Part shown: positions 20,972 through 31,239 of the stretch, piece after piece | Layout: every line of letters starts with the position of its first letter | Position numbering within the stretch: the first letter of the stretch is position 1 | From: Effrenium voratum | Taxonomy: Eukaryota; Sar; Dinophyceae; Suessiales; Symbiodiniaceae | Assembly (NCBI GenBank): GCA_963377175.1 | Contig: CAUJNA010002813.1 | Span: 745,554-809,553, forward strand | DNA length: 64,000 bases | Direction: 5' to 3' | Position numbers and translations under genes: made by a program | The notes under the pieces: generated by a model | Databases searched by the model: none | What the model was told of the DNA's origin: nothing | What the model saw: only the letters and a program-made list of their open reading frames with translations

Positions 20972-21751
20972 CAGTCAACATGCTGTTTTCTCCACATCAC
21001 AGCTCCAAGAGGTCCAGGGGTCCGCCTTGACGCCGCAATGTCCTCAAAGTCCAGAATGCGCTCTTTGAGGTACATCTTCTCCTCTTCGTTGATCTTCGTC
21101 TTGATCTCTCCCTGGTAGATGTCCAGGTTGTCGTCCATCAAGCTGTCGGACTGCTCGGTAAGGCTGAAGCCATACTCCATGACGCTTTCTCTTGTCCACG
21201 AGCAGCGGGTTGCCAATCACGTTCAGAAGGTCGCCCTCCGTGAGGTTCTTCACTTTCTCCACCAGGTGTTTCATCTTCTTCATCATCTTCATCAGCAAAG
21301 GCTTCTTCTGGATCTAAGGGCCAACCCTCCCAGTAAATGGCCTCTCCACCAGGCGACACTGGCTCTTCATCCCCGGCTCCCCTCACTGTCAGAGATGAGC
21401 TTGGGTGATCTCCCTGCAAAGTTACGTGCTTGTGCTGCTTCCGGTTCAGGTTGACTTGGAGCATGAACTTCACGGGCACGTTGGAGAGCACGTTGAAGTT
21501 TCCGATGAGCTTCTCACGCTGGCACCAGGATGCCATGGGCATACCAGCCGGGCGTCTCAGCCTCAGCAAAGCTCCTCTGCCCTCTGTATCTTTCCAGAAA
21601 CTCCAAGAGGTACTTGGCCCCGTCACACTGGCCGAGAAGCTGACGGTCAATTTCCTGAGTGACCAGCCGGTCGGTCCACCGCGAAACTTACAAGTACTTT
21701 CTCTTCCTCTACCTTTCGCTCCCATGTCAATCTCACTCTCCTGAGCCTGTG
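20972..21751 (-). pseudogene. Gag-like region of element 2
   Basis: Several short frames encode charged, acidic segments (DPEEAFADEDDEEDETPGG, and NEEEKMYLKERILDFEDIAA) and a stretch where shifted frames read like a capsid helix region (AKYLLEFLERYRGQRSFAEA in one frame). It lies where Gag should be, next to the 5' terminal repeat. Similarity is weak and the call rests mostly on position. Confidence 0.4.
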
Positions 21752-21934
21752 AAGTCCCGCTCCACGATGCGCTCAAACTCCTTTTCCTTCACGGGCCAGG
21801 TGTGATCACCGCGAGGTACTTCACGAAAACATGCAGCTACTCCTTGTTTTCACAAGGCTTTGGGTAAAGGGTTCCCTCAGCCGAAATGGCATGTCGGTGG
21901 CGAAAACTCACCTCCACATGTTCAAACACTGACA
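21752..21934 (-). repeat. Terminal repeat (probable 5' LTR) of element 2
   Basis: Direct repeat of 18121-18303 with about 7 differences by eye. Minisatellite begins immediately outside it. No obvious primer-binding site follows, so the LTR interpretation is likely but not proven. Confidence 0.7.
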
Positions 21935-22285
21935 CGCACGCTGGCGCAGTGATAGTTACACGCTCACGCGCATCCACAAACGCCCACACGCATCCACAAC
22001 CGCTGCGCGCATGCTGGCACAAGTGATGATGAACACGCCCATGCGCATCCACACATGCTACATGAATGCCGGCACAATATTTGATAATTGACACGCCCAC
22101 GCGCATCCACAACTGCTGCCCCATGCTGGCACGAGTGATAGCAAACACGCCCACGCGCATGCACCAATGCTGCGCGCATGCTGGCACAAAGTGTTCATGG
22201 ACACTCCCACGCGCATCCAGAACCGCTGCAAGCATGCTGGCGCGAGTGATAACACACGCTAACGCGCATCCACAACCGCAGCAAA
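21935..22285. repeat. 55-60-bp minisatellite, right part
   Basis: About six degenerate units, each with CACGCGCATCCACAACCGCT followed by GCGCATGCTGGCAC and a GTGATAA-like end. Cys/Ala/Val-rich minus-strand frames across it are repeat translations, not genes. Confidence 0.9.
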
Positions 22286-22559
22286 CGCGAACAATCTCAA
22301 AAATAAGGACTCCACTCCTGGACACTAAAGGAGATTATGGATCACCCGAATGGGGAAAAAGTACTTGCGCTGAAGGCGCACCCTGAAAAAAGCAGATTAC
22401 CCATGTGAGGGTTGTTCTAAAAGTCTTTTCCCGGCCTGTTTCGCTTTTAGGCTTCCGCCGCGCTTCCCCGGCAGAACGCGCTCTCGAAACACGTTGGCCT
22501 TGTCACCGATTGACGTTTCTTCAGCCCAAGCGGCTGTAGTCCAAGTGCACTACGGCTCT

Positions 22560-22770
22560 AGCTGGAAAGTGGCAACTTTGTAGTGCAAGATTAGTGCGCG
22601 AAGTACACTTCCGCAGCTCTAGCTCAAAAATCGTCCTTTGTAGCACAAGTCGTGTTGTTCGCGAAGTACAATTCCGCAGCTCCAGCTCGAAAATCGCAAC
22701 TTTGTGGTACAAGTGTAGTACGCGAAGTACAATTCCGCAGCTCCAGCTCGCAAATCGCAACTTTGTACCG
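22560..22770. repeat. 61-bp tandem repeat, three to four copies
   Basis: Units carry CGCGAAGTACAATTCCGCAG, CTCCAGCTCGAAAATCGCAA and CTTTGTGGTACAAGT. Period is 61-62 bp from the GCGAAGTAC positions near 22599, 22661 and 22722. Open in several frames but without other gene signs. Confidence 0.92.
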
Positions 22771-25008
22771 GGTGTTTGGTGCCTCTGACTCTCAAAAAAA
22801 GGCACTAAGGAAAGACCTGCCGCCGAGGCACATGTTAAAGTCGTGACCCCCCACCACCTCCGGCAACTGGCGCCGCCGCACCGTCTCCTGCGATAAGGCC
22901 AGTGGAAAGTGATTTTTTGGGAACCAGTCGAACATACAATGCAACCTAGAGATGAAGGGTTAATTCCCTGTTGTAATTGGAAGTGCCTGATGCAATCGGA
23001 GGAAATGATGATGCGAAAAATCTCCGCACCGGTCCCAGGACCATCAAGGACCGGCCCACTGGGCTCAGCGAGTGTTGCAGATGATGCTGCTAAACGCTGG
23101 CTTTGCGTGGTGCCAGCAGGTGATGCTGGGGATGCTGCATGTGCGTGCGCGGGTGCGTGTGGGTGCGCGGGTGCGCGGGTATGCGTGGGTGCGCGGGTGT
23201 GTGTGTGTGTGGGTGCGCAGGCAGCATTTGGGCGCAGCTGGTGCCAGGCGCAGCCCTAGAATAGGTCAAAGTGACTGGGCCCGTACTATAGTTCAGTGAA
23301 AGCGCCGGGCAAAATGTGCACCTGCTTGTTGTGCATGAGTGAGTCCACCTGGTTCCCGAAAATTGTGCAAGTCCTCCCCGAATTTGTGCGGCATCTTCCG
23401 GAAAATGTGCCGAGTGAATCTGGTTGCTGTGCGACATGTATTCTCATGCGGCATTTTCTACAAAAGGAAATGAGCCCGTCCAGCTGATGTGTGTGCGACA
23501 ACTCCCAGAACATCAGTGAGTCCACCTGGTGTTTGTTCACATTTATCCTGAGTCCACCGATTCCCCACAAAATGAGCGACTTTACCAGGGGGTTGCGCGA
23601 AGTGTGCCAGAATATCAAGCGGACGTCCGAGCGAAACCAGTAAAACCATGCAAAATCTAGATTCGAAAATGCCTGGTTACCTACCGCGGTAGCTTTCACA
23701 TTTAGGGTTTGGGTGCAAGCTCAACTGACAGAAATCGGACGAGTGTCAAGGTTGTTTGCTGATTTTTGAAAGCCCTTAAACACAACTAAAGCACAAACAA
23801 GAAAAGCTTAAAGGCTATTGTGAAGAGCTTCAAACACCAAAAACCCACCCCCCGTTGCCAAATGGACCCGAAGTGTCGATGGGAAGGCCTGTGGCTTCCC
23901 GATCCATGGCGCGCAAACGTTTGCGGTCTGCCCACCTTTTTGCTGGTCACGCGACAGCCAGATGTGTTGAAAAATGAACCGGCCCGATCAAGGCGAGCTA
24001 AACAACTTTGCACATGGAACAGGGGCCCCTATTGTTCCCTTTGAGCTGTTGTTTTGTTTTTTTGGGGGGGAACGCCCCAAAATGGTGACGTCTTCCTTTT
24101 GGTTTCTCTTTTACTTTTTGGTTGCCAGTTGCACCTGAGAAATCGAGCGCCACCCTTGCTGCATGGCATCCACGTTAAAAGGTCAACTGGCCATGAGATA
24201 TGGATAGTATCTTTTTGCAGCTACCCTTTTTGGAGATGCTTGAAAAATAAAAACCTAATGAACACGTACTTTTTAGGGAGGTTTCGCTATGAGACAAACA
24301 CGAATTAAATCACCGGTCGGGCGCTATTGGCCATTGGAAGCCCTTTTCAAATGGCCTGAGGGAAGGGCACACACACATGAATTGATGTTACGGCAGCTTT
24401 TTTTGAACGCTTCGCCCAACCCTCTGTCCTGAGGCTTGTAAACGCTTCCCATTGCAGAATGGAGGTTGGGCGCAAGTCTCGAGTTTCGGGCCAAGCGGCT
24501 GCGAGATATAGTTCCCTTCCGGACCAAGCGCTCCCGGCTAGCAACCGACTGCGGGCAAAAAGGGGGGGCCTAGGGGAAAAGCAATCAAAACATAGGCACA
24601 AATGGCAATTCCCCCTCCCCCCCCCCTTCAAGGGAGCATACGGATGACTACTTGCGCTCTGACCGGCTCCGGCAACCTAACTCTTTTGGGTTCATCTGTC
24701 GGGCTACACGGAACCTGAAACGCGTGTAGAGGTCTTGTGGCTTCGGGATGTTAGGGGAATGGCGTAGTCCCATAGACATGCGATGCAACCCTGGAGATCA
24801 CTAAGTAATCTTTGCCACCAGAAACTGCAACACACATACTGCGCGCCCTTCCAAGAGATCCATCAGGGTTGATCAGAAGAGATGTTCAGCACGGTGTGAT
24901 TGGAACAGGGGGCCCCCAACTCGAAGGAGGCCGAGCGGTTTTCTTGGTGAGTGCGGCTGGTGTCGGACTAGGGGAATGCTAGCCTGGATGCCAAGTTGCA
25001 GCACCCAA
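22771..25008. other. Repeat-rich region without a recognised gene
   Basis: Contains a GT/GC-rich run (23136-23222) and a degenerate tandem repeat (23290-23640). The rest, including 23700-25008, shows no motif-bearing frame or exon-like codon bias. Confidence 0.5.
23290..23640. repeat. Degenerate tandem repeat, period about 40-60 bp
   Basis: GAGTCCACCTGGTT/GTGT blocks recur at about 23340 and 23517, with GAGTCCACCGATTCC near 23551 and related GTGCGGCAT/GTGCGACAT and AAAATGTGC blocks between. The 137-codon minus-strand frame repeats phrases such as QVDSL and is a by-product. Confidence 0.6.
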
Positions 25009-25085
25009 ATTAATAATAATAGTAATAGTAATAATAGTAATAATAATAAATAATCATAATACCAGTCTCTATATATATATATGCC
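25009..25085. repeat. AAT/AGT trinucleotide and TA microsatellite
   Basis: TAATAATAATAGTAATAG-type repeats up to about 25060, then a short TA run (25069-25083). Confidence 0.9.
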
Positions 25086-25111
25086 TATTATATTGTTGAA
25101 ACACGTGGGTT

Positions 25112-25316
25112 TCGCCAGAAGATGAGGCAAACCCAGCGGCCGCCAGACCCCTGCTTTTGGAGGCGGTGAAGCGAGTTGGGTCGGGAGCTCGGGAGTTCGG
25201 CGCACCCAGAAGGCCAGCATCGCCGCAGCCAGGAGGTTCAGAAGCGCCACCAAGGTCAGGAGCCAGGTACTCAGAGCGAGAGGCTCCGGCTCGAGACCCG
25301 CTTCCCGACTTGGGTT
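25112..25316 (-). CDS. Exon with one membrane helix, not recognised
   Basis: The minus-strand frame reads NPSREAGLEPEPLALST, then the hydrophobic WLLTLVALLNLLAAAMLAFW (about 25269-25210), then VRRTPELPTQLASPPPKAG. It is a single 20-residue transmembrane segment followed by basic residues and a proline-rich tail. Codons are strongly G/C-ending (CTG, GCG, GTG, CTC), as in the other good exons. Likely limits are an AG acceptor near 25316 and CAG-G near 25140-25112; exact ends are uncertain because the frame stays open. A competing frame on the same strand is less protein-like. Predicted to be a membrane protein, with positive charges following the helix. Confidence 0.55.
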
Positions 25317-25320
25317 GCAC

Positions 25321-26839
25321 CCGTCGTGGATAAAACAAATCCCAACCTGTGAGAAACACTCCATCACAAGGCCCTGTACCTCTCCTTTGCCCAATAGGTG
25401 GGTGACCCCAGCTTAAGGGGGTCTGAAAAGCGGCTGATGTTCAACCCACTTGCCAATCGAGATTTGAGCATTGTGACCCACTAGGTTGAACATCCAAATA
25501 GGAAAATGATGGCCTTGCTCAAAGAATCCCGAAGCTCAAACTGGCATCAGAGTGATTGTGTGCTCAAGTTCCTTATCTAATTCCACTTTGACCTGTATTA
25601 AGTGAGCTAAGGCAGTAGCAGGAAGCGCTTCAATCACCACGTGTCGGCGCCGTGGAACACATATTGTAAAATACCATACTTGTCAGCATTTGTCCTATAG
25701 ATGTGTTCCTCGAAAGCAAGGCTACAGTGATGTGTTATTCTTTGGCTTCCTTGGAAGCCTTTGCACTCTTTGCCAGGTCGCGTGGTCCATGTTTTGGCTT
25801 TGCTTTGGCTGTCGCCGCTTCTATTGAGCTTTTCGCATGCCGGAGACCAGGTTGCGTCAGCAGTTGCGTTGGTTGCCGCCGTTAGGGTCTCTTCAGGTAT
25901 TTGAGGTGCTGCTTCATTGGGCACCTCCGCAGTTTCGCATGTCCATTCTGAAATGCTTTTTGCAGCTGGTTGTGCTCCGTGTTTTTCATGTTGGCTCCAA
26001 CAAGCAGCACCATAGCCGTTAAGGCCGTGAGCCAAATTGGGTAGCAGTGGCAAACTCCTTCTTTCGCTTGGCTTTCAGGTGTTCCCCAGGGTAGCATGCC
26101 TGGAAGCATTGTGTGCTGAACTACACCAGAATCGAGTTGAGACCACTAGTATTTATTGGACTTAGCCTCCAGTTCTTAGCCCTCCTTTGTGCTTCCGAAC
26201 CTGAGTCTCAATTCTCAGGGCTACATCTTGTTTCTTTGTTCTCACGCTTTTTGCAGGTGTTTGAACGCTGCGTTCAAGCTCGCCTGGAAGCACAGGAAGC
26301 AATCCTTCGGCGCTTGGGATTCTACCGAAAAACCCGATGTTTTTGTTTTAATGTTTTTTCCCCTGATGTCCCGCTGGGTTCCCTGTAAACACCAACCAGA
26401 AGGGGGCCTTAAAAAACACACACACACACACCATGTTCGGTCTGATAGGCCCCAAAGCCCAAGACCACGGGTTGAAACTAAGGCAAAGCTGTTGAGGGAT
26501 CGTGGAAGATCAGATCGCGTCCTGAAGGGTCACCCATTCACAGCTGAAACTGAAAGCTCAGTGAGCTCAATGCTTATCCTTTGCCCGACTCCTTTCATGA
26601 ATGAAAGAAATGAGCTGCACACAGCCGGTCCAGCGTTGTTCTACCATGATGATTGCTTCGGGACCAGGATGCATGGAAAAACCTGATGTGCAAGAGACGG
26701 TCCCCAACACAAGGTTCTGAAACAAAAATTGCCTGGGTTGGTTCAAGCAACCACCCCGCAAACGCCGGTTAGAAGGACAACCACTTGTCATTAACTCCCC
26801 TATATATTATACGTATACATGCATATAAATATAACGACA
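25321..26839. other. Region with one weak coding candidate
   Basis: A minus-strand frame at 25634-26053 (140 codons) includes EVPNEAAPQIPEETLTAATN and ATWSPACEKLNRSGDSQSK, a low-complexity acidic composition that might be an exon but lacks family signal or clear splice sites. The remainder shows nothing supportable apart from a short CA run near 26418-26431. Confidence 0.35.
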
Positions 26840-26840
26840 A

Positions 26841-27200
26841 ATGAAAGTCTGCGAGTGCCTGAGTGCGTGCGTGCGAGCCTGCGTGCCTGCCTGCCTGCGC
26901 ATGCGTGAGTGCAGGCGGGCGGGCGGGCGTGCGGGCAGGCAGGCGGGCGGGCAGGCGGGCGGGTGGGCGGTTGCGCGAGTCCGTCCGTCCCTCCGCTCGT
27001 CCGTGTGGGCGCGCGTAGGCAAGCACCCCGCTTGCCTGCGTGCGTGCTTGTGCGTCTGTGCGGGCGTGTGTGTGTGTGTGTGTGGTCTGTTTGTGTGTGT
27101 GTGTGTGTGTGTGTGCGTGTGTGTGTCTCTCTCCCTATAAACATCTATCTATCTATATATATATGTATATATACAAATACATGCGTATATATATATATAT
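26841..27200. repeat. Compound GTGC / GGGC / GT / TA simple repeat
   Basis: GTGCGTGC-type repeats, then a GGCGGGCGGGC block (26910-26980), GT runs (27066-27126), CTAT and TA runs (27140-27200). Arg/Ala/Cys-rich frames on both strands are repeat translations. Confidence 0.92.
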
Positions 27201-27264
27201 CATATTTGAGTCACTTCAACGGACCAGTTTCACGACTCCACCTGTTCAAGACCTTGGGCCGCAG

Positions 27265-27331
27265 ACTGCGTCCAGCTGATGCGAGCGATGACGCCCAAGT
27301 GGTACATCGAGCCGTTCTGGCGGCAAACAAG
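27265..27331 (+). CDS. Possible exon, strand uncertain
   Basis: Plus-strand sequence after a CGCAG acceptor encodes DCVQLMRAMTPKWYIEPFWR with very G/C-rich third positions (CAG, CTG, AAG, TAC, ATC, GAG, CCG). The opposite strand of the same block also gives a plausible peptide (NGSMYHLGVIARISWTQS) flanked by CAG on both sides, and the minus strand is favoured elsewhere in the window. No family recognised. Confidence 0.35.
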
Positions 27332-30149
27332 ACACCACGTGACGGGTGGTTCTTCTATACCAACATGTGTGGTGAAAGTTGCCAAATATTGCATACAAGA
27401 AGCGTTTGGGTATAGTGATTAGGCCTTTCTAGTGGAATTTGGCGAGTGACCCTCCCGAATGACATGGGAATTTGGCGCGTGACCCCAATTTCCCAATGGT
27501 AATTTCGCGAGTGTGCTCAATGTCACCCAATGAGGGTCAGTTCAGCCTGGCCTGGGTTTCCTTCTTGGTTCGAATTCAGGGTTCAGCTGGGAAAACGTTG
27601 ATGGCGCGCGAAACGATTAAACAAAGAGAGCAAACAAAGTGCTGTCACATGCATGTGTCTTTTGGGGAAAATAGATGGCCCTGATAGTTAGATTATGAAG
27701 CAACCGGATCAACTCTATGTTCCACCAACACAACCAACAAGGACACCTATGGTCACAGGTTTTCTTCAATAAGATTCTTAAAAGAAACCCAGGGGTTGCC
27801 GCCAACCCGGAGCCGAGACAAAGGGAGCCAGGCTGGGACGTGCAGAGTCCAAGGGCACGAAAGGGGGGGCCTGGAATCCACTGGAATCTAGACCAAAGAG
27901 GTACACTTAAACGGGGGGAGGGGTTGCCCGGGTTCAACCTCCACTGGACGCGTTAGACCTGTGACGGGAAACCAAAGGCCAGGGAAACGTTTCTATACTT
28001 CAGCTTTGCATTGTTCCCAAAAGGTCACAAAAGGCCCGCCAATTCGGGTCATAGGAAGGACCGACCTCTTGACACGAGTCCCTCTTCAGTCGGATACCTT
28101 CGCGATTGGCGATGGCGGGTTTTGCATTTTTGGGGGGTTCCAAGAACAAGGGATCACAAGGGGACCGGGGACATCCATGGGTCGTGAAGGGAGAACAGTT
28201 GCGATGGGAAAACTCATATTGGTCGAAAAGGAAAAGGAACCAAAACATGTCCATCGGCTTCCTGTTTGGGTTGCCTTCAGCCTCGGGAGGAATTCCCCAT
28301 GGTCATGTTAGGCTAGGCAGGAGTCCAATCGGGCGGCGAGGTTGCGCCGGTTGAGATTGGATCTTCCGGATTTCGATGAATTTGGATTACACGGATCTAT
28401 GAACCAATGCTGTCCCAAGGGTCGCTGCTCAACTAAAATCCATGTGGGAAATGATTGAGATGAAACGGCCCCTGACTTGGATCTGAAGTCTATGTCTTCT
28501 CTCGCTACGCCAAGTATATCTTGACACTCGACAGGGCTGGGCCGACCATATATGAATGGGTGTGAAAAAATAGAGGGGGATATCATGACCAATGTCGTTC
28601 GGTGTCCATTTGGGACATGTTGAAAACTCGTAATGATGATTTTTCCGCGCGCGCGATCCAAGCTGGCATCATGAGAGAAGGCCATCCGCGTTTCTTGCTG
28701 TTGATCTATCCATGCCACATTCCAAAAACAAATCAGGGGGTGGCCAAACTTGATCCAGGGAATCCCTTTCATCATGCAAGGCCAGGCTTACTCCTCTGAG
28801 CCTCCGGGCTGTTTGCTGCGGATAGGATGCAATTGGAACAACCAGATCCGAGCGCCCCTTTGCAGTACAACCGAGAGGTGGCTGGTTAAACAATGAGTTC
28901 GACAGCTTAAACAATTGGCCGAACCCCCTGGGCGGTGACATTTGTGTGTTTTATGCGCGTCTCTCTCGGGTAGCCAGGTGTTCGACCAAAAGATCATCTT
29001 GGGCCCTAAAAAAGACGAGCCACCCATTCCAACTCAGATGCCTAGTGGCCAAGGGGAAAAAGGACCCTTCCCAAAGAAAGGAAAAACAGGGCGCCACTGG
29101 GCAAGTGGGACAAGATTCAACCAGGGCCAAGCGGCCTTAGCGAAGTCCTGTGCATCGGTGGAGTAAGGAGAGCCTTAGTCCGACAACGGCGAAACAGGTC
29201 CGCAGGAACCGAGAAAAGGGACCAACGGAAATGAAACAAATTGATGATTCATTTTTGTAAGGAGCCAACATATGGTGGTGTTTCCTTTATTATAACCAAC
29301 CTGCAAGGGATGGCCGCAAAAGAAGACGAGCCAACGGAACCCCGGCAACTCTAGTGGGAATCTGGGGTCCCTCCGATGGACAATTTCTGGGAAGCCATCC
29401 ATCCCACAAAGTCTCCATAAACCCTCTCTCTTCGGCAAAAGACAAAGAAGCAAAAGGTTGAGCGGTTTGGGGCTGTGACTACATGTAGGCCAACAAGGGG
29501 AAACTCAGGTCAAGGGGGCCGTGAACTTCTTTGACGGGGGCCTTTGACGCAACTCAGATCGATCCTTCGGTTCGTTCCCTTGGTCCATCCCAAAACCAAG
29601 GGCTGATTGTATGGACCCATACTAGTGTCTCAAAAACAAGGTTGGTTTCCTTGTGGTAGTTCCCATTTAAACCACCCCCAAAAAAAAAGAACGGTACCAC
29701 CAAAACAAGACATACCCAGGGCTGAGACCAAAATGGCTCAGCGGGACCCCTGAAGCGTATGCTTTACTTCCTCGGAACGCCACATTGGCGCCACCAAAAA
29801 ATTCAATTCAAAACCGGCGCATCCTTTTATCCGTGTAAATTGCTCAGTGCAAAGGAGGATGGTCCCTGTGATGATGCAAGTAAAGCGTTGCCCCGCATAC
29901 AAACTGCAGTGAAACAAGTGGAGCGCATATGGTCCCTGTGATGATGCAAACTGTGTAGAGCCTTGTCGGTGTGTGTGTGTGTGTGGGACCTTGTCGTAGT
30001 GATATTTGTCGTCGTAGTTCTCATTTTCTTGTCGTAGTTCTCACTTCCTTGTCGTAGTTTAAACGCGCCCTTCAGTGCAAAGTTGCGAGAATGGGCCCGA
30101 AATCCAGTTTGGTTCATCAGCTCTGGGACATCTCCTGCCACCCCGGACG
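27332..30149. other. Region without a recognised gene
   Basis: No motif-bearing frame. Near 29859 and 29929 the block ATGGTCCCTGTGATGATGCA is directly duplicated 70 bp apart, followed by four spaced copies of GTCGTAGT (29990-30060). Confidence 0.5.
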
Positions 30150-31224
30150 TTTAGGGTCTCCTGGGCCCCCTTCTCCTGTGCTTCTTGGTGGGCTTTGCGA
30201 CCAGCCGGGTCTGCATCTTGAAGGCTTTCACTGCCGGAGGCCTTCGCTTGTCGGCGCGGGGGGGGGGCACTGCCGGGGCATGTCGAAGCTCCGCCCTTGT
30301 TGTGAAGAACAAATGGAGAAACTGGCCTGCTCCAGGTTCTCACGTCAATTCCTCCCTGTCGGATCGCCTGCTCTATTTCAGGAGTAGGTGTGGGACTCTA
30401 TGGCCGCCCCGCCAGAAAAAGAAGTGACTGGAGCAGACTTGCGCTCTGCTCGTAGTTGCAGAGCTCCACTAACTGCGGCTAATAAGCAGATATGTCTCCG
30501 ATGTCACCAGGAAGTTGGTCCGTTGGGGGCGCCCACAATGCGTTCTTAGTGTGAAGGGTCGTCGGCTTTGGACGTGGAAGAGCGCCGCCCAGACGCCCCA
30601 CGGCTCTTTGAGCATGAAGCTGCGGCTGTGTCCAGGAGGAGACCAGTGGAAGTTCAGGCTTGCGCCCGCAAGTCTTTGAGGTTCTTCGATGCCAGCAAAG
30701 GAGTGTCATCCTTCGAGCTTCGAGGGTTTCTCCTCTCTGATCCCGGCCATGAGTTCCTTCCTGCGTTGCCAATTGGCATCCGCCTCGCGTCAAGGCGCAG
30801 CCACAGCGAAAGGGAACGGCTTGGACTTCTGATCCTTTGGCTTGGCAAGGAGCTCGTCCACGGATCTCACGCGGCTACAGAACTTCGAGGAAGCCCCCCC
30901 CCCCCGAAAAGGCGTGTCAGGACCATCGCAACCTGCGCCAACCCGCGTGTCAGGGCCACCGGCACCTGCGCCTCCTCTGCCTCTTTCTTCACCAGCTCGT
31001 CCTCCGCATTGCGCTTGGCCGGGATGAGCGGGGCCTGTTCTACCTCATCGGCACTCGAGAAAGTGTGCTCGTCCGGGGCAAGTTCCCACCTCCAATGCAA
31101 GAACAGACCAGCCTTCTTCCCCCCTCTTCACCAAACTTGCGAGGCATCGTTCCATCAAGGCCAGGGCCTTCGCCTTGGCCTCTACAACACACCAAAAAGA
31201 ATGGGTTCCACTTGAGCCAAAATG
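30150..31224 (-). pseudogene. Intron-poor coding remnant headed by a spliced-leader match
   Basis: Dense coding-like minus-strand sequence in changing frames: EAKAKALALMERCLASLVKR (about 31173-31110), AEDELVKKEAEEAQVPVALT (about 31010-30950), VRSVDELLAKPKDQKSKPF (about 30875-30815), ADANWQRRKELMAGIREEKP (about 30785-30725), DTPLLASKNLKDLRAQA (about 30710-30655) and KAFKMQTRLVAKPTKKHRRR (about 30240-30175) ending at a TAA. Codons are G/C-ending and the pieces are charged and helical. They follow each other closely with frame changes and stops but without typical introns, which suggests a processed copy damaged by indels. The upstream 14-base spliced-leader match fits a gene re-integrated from trans-spliced mRNA. 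Product not recognised; some frame changes could be very short introns instead. Confidence 0.45.
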
Positions 31225-31239
31225 TTCGCCAAGTGGAAC
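31205..31239 (-). other. Spliced-leader relic inside a perfect hairpin
   Basis: Minus-strand CATTTTGGCTCAAG (31224-31211) equals the last 14 bases of the 22-base dinoflagellate spliced leader. It overlaps a perfect 10-bp inverted repeat, GTTCCACTTG (31205-31214) and CAAGTGGAAC (31230-31239), with a 15-base loop. A chance 14-base match is unlikely in 64 kb, but the hairpin shows that the site has another structural explanation. Confidence 0.55.

Larger units (their letters stand above)
18121..21934 (-). mobile_element. Second, older copia-like retroelement, degenerate
   Basis: About 3.8 kb on the minus strand between 183-bp direct repeats (18121-18303 and 21752-21934) that differ at about 7 sites by eye (roughly 4%). 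Inside, in minus-strand order, are Gag-like frames, the methyltransferase-like linker, fragments of reverse transcriptase, RNase H and a basic carboxy terminus. No protease or integrase catalytic core was recognised and the element is short, so large deletions are likely. No clear target duplication was found, but flanking minisatellite units on both sides support insertion into an array. Confidence 0.75.

Noticed and set aside
21837..22325. Cys/Ala/His-rich 162-codon frame
   Set aside because: It reads through the 55-bp minisatellite; the repeated peptide phrases follow the repeat unit. Only its last ~30 residues correspond to the element 2 terminal repeat.
26800..27144. Arg/Ala/Pro-rich and Cys/Val-rich frames
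   Set aside because: Generated by GTGC, GGGC and GT simple repeats.
27565..27580. GGTTCGAATTC resembling a tRNA B box
   Set aside because: No A box or cloverleaf can be drawn upstream.
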